Shown here: one piece after another, positions 1 to 9,000 of the stretch
Layout: each line of letters begins with the position of its first letter
Numbering within the stretch: position 1 is the first letter of the stretch
Assembly (NCBI GenBank): GCA_028565715.1
Contig: JAOXYC010180025.1
Location: 1-12,867 of the forward strand
Length of the DNA stretch: 12,867 bases
Source of the DNA: Phoronis pallida
Taxonomy: Eukaryota; Phoronida; Phoronidae
Direction of reading: 5' to 3'
Position numbers and translations under genes: made by a program
The notes under the pieces: model-generated
The model's database searches: none
Seen by the model: the letters and a program-made list of their open reading frames with translations, nothing else
Told to the model about the DNA's origin: nothing

Positions 1-39
1 GAAAGGCTGGGGTCTACAGGCTAATCAAGATTTTGAAGA
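1..39 (+). CDS. SETD2: SETD2 exon 1 of window (start of SET domain, partial)
   Basis: This is the tail of an exon that begins left of the window. Reading from base 2 gives KGWGLQANQDFE, the N-terminal SET motif (G-W-G-L) that contacts the S-adenosylmethionine cofactor in this family. The donor GTATGT begins at base 40. The exon leaves two bases (GA) that join the first base of the next exon to encode Glu13. The joined protein EENQFVMEY aligns with the matching stretch of vertebrate SETD2. Confidence 0.88.
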
Positions 40-3000
40 GTATGTCCCAATGTTTCATTACAAGAATGTTTTTCTTCGGTTTAAAATGCAGACTTGAAAG
101 GATCTTAAGTGGTATCTGTTCAACCTATTTCAATCAAATGTTCACTGTGAAAGGTTCACTTTTATGTCAGGGTACAAAGGTTGAACTTTGCATACATGTG
201 CTTTCCTGAACCCAGGTGCAATTCTCAGATTTTTTTACCCCCTTCAGTAGTAAAAGGTTATAATATCCAATTTTGAAACCCTGAATGACAATATTTAGTT
301 TTTTAACCAGTACTTTACGCCCAATGATGTGAAACTATTTCAGAGGAGCAGCAGCTGTCGAAGGGAAGCACCTTTTCCACACCCTCTCTTATTATTCTTT
401 TATAAGTTTATATTTTCACCTCTTTGTATTTATGATTTACTCCTTCAAAATCTATCGTTTTTGTTGATTATTCTGTCAATTTTCAACTCTTTGTACATCC
501 CCAACCCCCTGTTCAACTAAGCTGTCTATTTTATGAGTTTTGATCTGTCCCCTCTGGTGCGTCCCCTAGACAGACTGTGAGGGTTCTGATGATCAATGAT
601 TATGAGAGCTGAGGGCAAACAAACTTAAATATGTTTCTTTTTAATGTTAAAATGATTAAACCACTTATTTTGAGCAGTAAAATAAGCTCTTCTGAGAACT
701 GAGTAGAGAAAAGGTTTAAGAACTGTGGCCTTGGTCTCTGAAAATTGCCAATTGTATAGCTCAAAAGTAATTGTGGTGAAACTGTTGAAAATAAGTGTGT
801 ATAGTTTTGTTTTGAACTATCATTTTATTGGACTATCCACAGTTAGACAAAATTTTGTCTCAAACTGAGAAGAGTTTAAAACAATACAACCAGGATTAAA
901 TGTCTTAAATAGCCTATAGTCAATTTCCAGACTTGAATTGGTACTTATTTACGATTGATAGATAATTATTGAAAGTAAGTTTTAAACTAGCAAAATATCA
1001 TAGATTCTTCATTTTGTTTCAGAAATCAATTTGTGATGGAATACTTGGGTGAAGTCTTGGACTACAAACAGTTCAAGAGTCGAACAAAACAATATGCCAA
1101 GGATAATAACGCACATTACTACTTCATGGCTCTCAATGCTGATGAGATTATTGATGCTACATACAAAGGAAATATATCTAGATTCATCAACCACAGCTGT
1201 GATCCTAACTGCGAGACACAAAAGGTATATGTTGTTGTACGAGAGGTTTGAAATAAGCTATGTATGGATGGCCATGTGGATCAGACAGAGGGATGTGATT
1301 AAAAATGATTATAAAATAAAAACTTCAGTTTATAGATCAATGTCCTTTCAATTTTTTACTGATATGAGCAATATTCATTGATCCTGCAACTCAGTTGAAA
1401 TTTTAGACTGAAATTTGTTGTTTTTTCTCGTTACGAGAAACAAATGAAGGTTGTATTATTGTGTATCTAAGTAAGGATTCAATTGACAATAGAGACTTTA
1501 TTTCAAGTTTGGTAATTTTACTCTGATGTCAAATAATAAGGTTTCAATCCCGGAATAGCAAATCTTATAGCATATGTGCTGTGCATTAGGCATAAGGTGT
1601 TGTTTGTAATTAATCTGCACCTAAAAAGCGCAAGTCACATTGTATTTGAACTTAAAAAGCATGAGTTGCATTGTAAATGGAGTATAGTTTCTGTAACTCC
1701 CCTGTTCATTTATAAATAGTTTAACCAAAAGTTACATGAATTAATATGTACTCTTATCTAATCTGTCACTTTTATTTTTCTCAGTGGACTGTGAATGGTC
1801 AGCTAAGAGTTGGTTTCTTCACGCGACATCCAATCACAAAAGGCACAGAACTGACTTTTGACTACCAGTTTGAAAATTATGGGTAAGTTCATTGTCTAAG
1901 TTTTACAACATAAAAAACATAAAACATATATGATGAAACAGTGTTCATTGACAAAATATAAGAAAAAAATTGAATTTGAAAAAACAGAAAAAATCCGAAC
2001 TGGACTGGGAATTGAACCCAGGTCTCCCGATTGCCGGTCGGTAGCTCTAATTAACTGAGCTATCCAGCCGGAGTTCATTCTGTCTGAATATTTACGCATA
2101 ATAGCGCTATTAAATTTAATAGCCATGAGTATAAATGTTCCCCCATGAGCGGCGCTGTGCACCTTTTCACATGTCATCAAGTAACCTGTCTCCTAAACTT
2201 TTGTATGACTATTTATTACGAGAAACTACTTTTAAAGATCAGTCCTCTTGAGTCCATTTTTTCTCAAATTTTACTAAGCACAATGCCAAAAGTTAACCAA
2301 ATGCATCATCCACTTTTCAAAACCCATGTGACTGGTGTGTGATTGGTTAATGGGGTCAAGTAATGTTAGGAAAACCTGGGCCCAGATCAGTGAGTTTCAA
2401 ATTGTTTGATCTTAGACTACTAAAAAGGTTCTGCTGACTTGCAGGAATCATGTAGAGATGTTCTAGAAACACAGTCAGAAGGAAAATTACCTTGACAGTT
2501 TCGGTGATGAACCGAGACGAAGGACGATATTTCCTCAGCCATGTATACAACACCATCCTGAAGGGGCCCAGGAGATTCTCACACTCACGTCCCACTCCGG
2601 CACGCCATCTGCCGTGAGTTTTTGTGATCAAGACAGTAGCTTACTGTCGAAACTGTCAAGGTAATTTTCCTCCTGACTGTGTTTCTAGAACATCTCTACT
2701 TGTTTGATCTTAGTTCAGAATAGATTAATGGATTTGTTTATTTGCTCCGTTTTTCAGGGAGGAAGCTCAGAAGTGTTTTTGCGGAACTGATAAATGTCGA
2801 GGATTCCTTGGAGGGAAGAAACGGTCGCTTAAAAACCTGGAGAAGACACCTAGGCGTAAAGCCTCCATTGAGAAGAGAAGTCAGATCTTCGATGATATAT
2901 TTGTAAGTTTGGTGGCCGTATTCAGAATCTGGATTATTGTACTGTTGAATTTTTTTGGTAAAATGGACCCTGACTGCTTTATGAAATATTTGTTAAAGAC

Positions 3001-6000
3001 TGTAACTTCAATATGATAAGTTTGGTGATGTATTAAGAAGAAGATGATTTGAGTTGTTCTTCATTCATATTTTAGCTTGAGGAAGAGATCCAAGAGATGG
3101 CAGCCCGCGGTGAAGGTTTACGTAATAAGAAGAATGTCATTCAATTGGCAAGACTTATGGTTCGGGCTGAAAGCGACGAGCATAGGATTGCATTGTTAAA
3201 AATCATTCAGGTAATAGTACTGTTTTTTCTCCAGAATATTGAAACCTCACCTATACTGTGGCTTATGGATCTTTAAAGAAATTTTTCATTTGCATGACTT
3301 GTCAGTCTACTGTATTAACTAATTGGCATTTGAATACAACCATGAAACGTCCATTTTGGGTGAGCTACCCTCATAGGTTGTATGTGTTCTGTTCACCTGT
3401 TGATTGTATACAAGTAATAAATCTGAAAAATGAAATCCTGCACTTTTTAAGTTCAACTTTACTGATCATATATCCAATCAATATTCATCTGAGCTGAATA
3501 TGATAATGTCATCAGAAAAACATCTGTGTTCTTTGACATAAATATTAGTTTTCAATCGTGACGTCATTTGAGATGATATTTTTTACCTGAGGCTTAGTTT
3601 TCTAGAACCGAGCTTTTAGCGAGGTTCTTGTAGAAAACATGCCAAGGGTTAGAAATATCATCTCAAATGACTTCATGATAGGAAACTATTTTTTCACATG
3701 ATCTTAAAAATGCTGAATTTATTGAAAAATTCAACAATTTTTACCTGCCCATGTAAGAAATAATCAGGGGTGTACGATAAATATTTCTTACATGGGCTAA
3801 ATGAGCCAATCATGTGAGTAAAAGTGATTCTTACAATGAATGGGAAGTAATACCACCTTTTATTGGATGAGATTTGAAAAATCATAGAACGAGCCTTTGA
3901 CAAGTTCTATGATTTTTAAAATCGAATCCAATAAAAGGTTGTATTACTTCCCATGAATTTGAGAATCATTTTATCACATAACATCGCCAATTTGCAAAAA
4001 TTGTGGAGTTTTGAGTACTCGGTTGGGACAATGTAATAACACTTTGAAGTTACTAAATAGTGTTATGACATCGAATAGAAGGGTAGTTATGTGATAAATT
4101 AATTTATGATGTTGTAGAGTACAAAAGAGTATGCATGCCTGAGACTGTTCCTAGAATATCACGGCTTGTCTCTCATGTGGAGTTGGATGGCGGATGCCGG
4201 CCCAGGCTCACTGGAGTTTAAGCAACAGGTAGTAATGCTTCTCTTTGAATCCAAAAATTATTTGCACTAATGTCTACATTTTGAAAGTCCAATTGATTTT
4301 GGTCCTGTCTCTGAATCAATAAAAATTTAGCTGTTTTAGTTCTTAATCTGCATAATGAAATAATATGAAATTTTTCAGGATTTATCCAGATTTTTTGTAC
4401 GCAGGGCATTATTTCAGTATTTATATTACATAACAAATGCACTATATCACACTTGAAAATGTGTTACATCAGGATTTTTCCTCTTTTGAACTCTGCATAA
4501 CTAATTCTGTATTTTAAATAGTATGTTTTCATGATTGAGTTTTTCTTACTTCAGTTGTTGTGTCAAAAGACATTAAATTAATTTTCACTTTGTATATTTC
4601 AGTTGTTGGAGACTCTGAGAATTCTACCAATCACCAACAAGACAATACTACAGGATAGTAAAGTGCTAAGTGTTGTTCAGAAATGGTCAACTGAGATTTT
4701 CACTTCTGAGAAAGAAAGTAGTGGATACGACACACCTTCGGAGACACCGTCTCGATCTGAAACTCCATTATCTATAGTCGGGAAAAGGCGTGTGTCTGTC
4801 GACAGCACAAAATCCGCCGACACGACATTGAAAGAAAAACTTGACGAATCCAGCCAAGATGAAACTATCCCAGATCATTTAGAAAAAATACCAAGCAAAA
4901 AACGCTTCCTTCAACGGTTGAGGGAGATTGGCGATTCTGGCTCGGACAGTGAAGTCTCGGAGTCAAGTCGGGTATCAGGCGGGCGTTCAGATATTGAATC
5001 TGTCTCGTCCTCTATGTTGACTTCAAGCATGCTTGGGGACTCATTGACATCAAGCCTAATGGAGTCGTCCGTTTTTGGAGATTCTTTAAAACCAGGTGCT
5101 TCTTTAAGTGGTGGCACACCAATAGGGGAGTCTGAAGGCACCGCTGGTGCTGATGAGACTTCAGCAGTGGTGTCTAAGAATGAGACGGACTTGGTTGATG
5201 AGGGCGGTGTGGCTGTTGGTGACGGTACAGAGGTTCCGCCGGGAGAAGCAACAACAGAAGGTGAAGATGGTCCACCAGTTCTGGAAAAGATGGTGGAAAG
5301 CGGTCAAGGTATTATCTTAATGGAATTATTATTCACTACTTTAGAGGTTCAGCCATTAAAGTGGTTTAGTTTTTGAACATGAATTATCACATGATAATTT
5401 ACATGATATCACATCTTTTGAAAATGTAGGTTTTTTGTAATTGATTTAGCTGAAAAATGGCCTCCCACAAAAGAACTGAACATAGATATTAAAACATGAG
5501 TTATGACATAAATCAACAGTCATTTAGACACATCATGTAGCTATAAACCACCAATATACAAAGAAATAAAACAACTTATTTTCCCCTGAAATACAACAAA
5601 ACCCAAGTATCTGAGGACACTACGAAATAACACAGAAAGAGCAACTAAATGTAACCATGCTTTTACTGGCCGAAATTAAGTACAGTTATTTATAGAAATG
5701 GGTATAAATTCTTGAATTCTTGGCCGGATATATAGAGAGACATTTAAAAGTTTTTTTTTGTGCAATTCAAAATCAGTGATTAATTTAAACTTAAATGTTT
5801 TATGTTCTGCCCCAGGTGATAACGCAGGTCAGACCAGTGAAGAGACGGCCATTGAAGAGAAACCTGATGCTAAACAGTGCAATCTTAATAGTCTTGCCTC
5901 CGAACTATTGGAGTCTTGGAGCGAACTCAAGGTATTTGACATCCATAGTATTTTTCTTTGCTACAAAACACGTTTTAAATATTAACTAAAACTGATAGAC

Positions 6001-9000
6001 ATTTTGAAAAAGACAAACTTTCTATAACTGGGAATTGAACGCAGGTCTTTTAAAACAATCATCCCTGGTATTAAGTGGCTTGAATATCGGCCTAGACAGT
6101 GGAATGCTTGGCTTGATGAAGCATTTGTATTTCTAATTTCTTTTCTTTCCCATAACCCAAAACAGAAACCTCATTTCCCTATTGAACTTTGTATTTGAAT
6201 GTTGTGGTACAATAAATGTTAGCTGGCTTGTTTTTATAGGGTAACAAATACCTTTCTCTTAATCACAAGCAAAGCTTTAAGCCTACCGCACACCTAGCGC
6301 GATTGCCGCGCGGCAATCACGCCAAGGCGACATTTGCGCTGGGTTAGTGCACCCGCACACCAAGCGCGATTGCGGCGTGACATTAAAGCTACCGATTTGT
6401 CGGCGCGATTGTTGCAGAAAAGGACCTTCGCGATTGCTGCATTGTGATTGCGGCATGGCAATCGCGTTAGGTGTGCGGCGGGCTTTAGTTATGTTTAATG
6501 CTGGCTGTATTCTTTGTTTTAGGAGGTGTTTAGGATACCTAAGAAGGAGCAAGTTGAAGAGAGGAAGAAAACTGAGCGAGAGTTGGATACTAGAGATAGC
6601 GAGAGCGATAAAAACCGGGACAAAGGTTGGTTCTCCTTTACATTAACTAGACTATGATTTGGTCCCTTGTTTTGCTAAATCCCTTCATTTTGAACATTTC
6701 AAACTCTGACATTAGTTCTTTGGATTCACATTGACTGTTTCAAACGCATAGTTCTTTTTTTTTTAATTAAGTATATTCTGTACAATTTCGCAGCCATGAA
6801 ATTGTACAATATATATGAGCAAAAGAAATACAGAATGAAGCACAAATGTTAATATTTCGAACTTTAAAAAGTTTTTTTAAGTTCGAAATATTAACATTTG
6901 TGCTTCATTCTGTATTTCTTTTACTCAAATTTACTTCAGTTTACAGACGCATCCATCAAGAGGATCAGCACTTTCATCTTTAGTTATCGGATTCTTTATA
7001 TTTTATTCTACAATATATACTTATTTATAAAGACACAAACACAATGTTTCTTCTTGACTGACCATTTGAACGCATAGTTCTTTGGATTCAAATTGACTCC
7101 GATTTGTTCCTCTTCTCTTGCTAAGCTCGTTTGTTTGAAAATTTCAGTGATGCCAAATGGTCTTGTAAACTTAGGGCTTTGCACTCAAATTTGCTCTGAC
7201 TTCAATGGTTTCAATCCAATTTTAAACCATATGAAAAGTTCTTTACCTGAAATCAGTGAAATTTGATAAAATTGATCGATTATTTATTGAAAGTATACAA
7301 ATATGTTGTATTGTTTTCTTGAGTGTAAATCCATTCAATATTTCTAGAGTATGATCGATTTGGTCGCAAGAGGAGCAGGGATGACTCGCCCGAGTCAAAG
7401 AACCGGAAGAAAGACAGGAAGTCTCGTAAATCTGTAGATGACGATAGTGATCCATCTAAGCCAAGGTTTGTCCTAGTTTTTGTGCCAGCTGATTCAATGT
7501 GTGATTGTAGTTGAAAGATTGAATTTAACCTAACTAGCATCAATTGGAAGTTTATTAAGAATTTTTACTAGTCAGATGCCTCTATTAAAAAGTATTACCG
7601 TATTCTCCCTATTAAGCGTCCCTGCCCCTATAAGCGCCCCCTAGCTGTTTTCAGATTTTGCTGGAATAAGCGCCCCCCCTTGCGACTTAAAGTATCGCCA
7701 ACTTACCTTGTTTTCCTCGCCCGAAACCTGACATCAAACGTATTAGTTGTAACTAACAAGTATTTCGAATAACAAACATGCTCCTAGAGTGTGTTTATTT
7801 CATGTAGTTTCAAGTCTAACCCCCCTTTTTGAAAATGAACATTTTCATTGCTCGCCTAAATGGGCTAGCTCATTATAAAAGAGGTGTAAAGGCTTCTAAA
7901 AAATTCTTCCAAATAAGCGCCCCCCCCCTTTTTCCAAATTTGTCAAGCGCCCGGGGCGCTTATTAGGGAGAATACGTTAAATGCCATGATATGCATGAAA
8001 AAGTGATATTAACCGATCTGTTCAAATTGCAGGAAAGTTCTGTTGCCAACCCCATCTAAAATGTCCAAGCAAGAGGGTCACCATTTGTTTGAGCACAGAT
8101 CAAGGCGCCTTAAATGCATGAAAAATTGATGATTTGTTCTAATTCCAGGAAAGTTCTGTTGCCAACTCCGCCTAAAATGTCCAAGCAGGAGCGTCGTCAA
8201 TTGTTTGAAGCACAGATCAAGGCCAAGGAAGAGCTGGCCAAGATTCAGGAGCAGCAGGAGCAAGAGTTGCTCAGGGAGCAGGAGATGATGCATGAACAGA
8301 GCCTACTACAGGAGCAACAGAACATGTTCCAGGAAGCCGGATTCCAGCCTGGGACTCCTGGATTCAACTACTTTCAAGGTAGGTGTGATCGATGTTTTTG
8401 TGGAAAATTTTGGGGTATTTTTGAATTGGAATAAGTGAATGACTTATGGGATTGTTTCAGCAAAAAGAAGCCAATGATATCTGACGGCAATGCAATAAAT
8501 GTATCACTTGGGGAAAACTCCATAAAATTCAATATTATCTATGTACATACATTTCAAAATGTACTTATTTCATCGTATTACTATGGCCAAAAACAAACAT
8601 TTCAAGATCAGATTCCTCATATGATTTTTACGTTACAGGTGACCAATACCAAGACCCCAACACCCCTGTGTTCATGACCCCACAGTTCCTTCATCCCAGC
8701 CAACAACAGTTCGCTGAACCGTCTCCCTTCGTGGAGCCCCAGGCCCCAGCCCAGATTGTCTATCAGACGCCCACCCCCAGTACCCCTCAACAAACATTCC
8801 AGGTAAGTGTGGTTTACGCTGATATATACTCAGTGTTTGATAGTAACATAAAGCAAAATTGAGTACTTGGGAAAATACTCTGCCAGGCACTTGGTTTAAT
8901 AGCTGGTATTAGCTAATTAACAGTAAATATGAAATGAAGTTGCCTATTTTGATAAAATCTGAATTATGTTCTTGTACAGAGCATAAATCATGTAGCATCG

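Larger units (their letters stand above)
1883..2757 (+). other. Intron 3 (tRNA-like SINE fragment and a TSD-flanked insert)
   Basis: An 875-base intron with donor GTAAGT and acceptor CGTTTTTCAG. It carries a minus-strand tRNA-like sequence at 1997-2069, an 18-base perfect palindrome at 2106-2123 (GCTATTAAATTTAATAGC), and an inserted element at 2416-2699 flanked by 14-base direct repeats. The open frames on either strand here are repeat-derived or chance. Confidence 0.8.
3211..4117 (+). other. Intron 5 (packed with fold-back elements)
   Basis: A 907-base intron. The first 330 bases hold nothing notable. From 3541 to 4099 it is almost entirely hairpin-forming repeats, listed separately, the last of which ends 19 bases before exon 6. 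Open frames within it (for example 3694-3903 on the minus strand) lie across these repeats and are not genes. Confidence 0.8.
5932..6522 (+). other. Intron 8 (SINE remnant and GC-rich MITE)
   Basis: A 591-base intron with donor GTATTT and acceptor TTTGTTTTAG. It holds a degenerate tRNA-like fragment near 6024-6096 and a GC-rich transposon at 6277-6487 that ends 35 bases before the exon. Confidence 0.8.
7466..8148 (+). other. Intron 10 (TTA-flanked transposon and broken exon copy)
   Basis: A 683-base intron with donor GTTTGT and functional acceptor CTAATTCCAG. It contains a DNA transposon at 7595-7979 and then a decayed tandem copy of the exon 11 start with its own acceptor at 8031-8032. Confidence 0.85.

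Noticed and set aside
329-520. 63-codon frame in intron 1
   Set aside because: The composition follows T-rich DNA, with no motif, splice or family support.
1225-1381. Exon 2 extended into intron 2 as an alternative exon end
   Set aside because: The SET frame meets a stop within 24 bases, whereas splicing to 1785 restores the family sequence K-WTVNGQLRVGFF exactly.
2490-2560. Hammerhead-ribozyme-like words (CTGAGGA ... GAAAC on minus; TGATGA ... GAA on plus) in the insert
   Set aside because: On the minus strand the bases between the core words do not form stem II. On the plus strand the essential C before TGATGA is G. No convincing three-stem core.
2356-2631. Minus-strand 91-codon frame across the intron 3 insert, possibly a retroelement protein end
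   Set aside because: No reverse transcriptase, endonuclease or other motif is visible. The frame runs through the inverted arm and out into flanking intron, so it is chance or a relic.
1-2902. NSD or ASH1 family rather than SETD2
   Set aside because: WTVNGQLRVGFF, the post-SET helical region, WW and SRI domains are all SETD2/Set2 features. NSD proteins have PHD/PWWP and ASH1 has bromo/BAH instead.
4911-5141. Minus-strand 76-codon frame opposite exon 7
   Set aside because: It mirrors the Ser/Leu-rich coding strand and has no independent family resemblance.
6283-6646. Open frames on both strands over the GC-rich part of intron 8
   Set aside because: They lie over the MITE's inverted termini and repeated GCGATTGC motifs. 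Only the part from 6523 is exon, and it uses a different frame.
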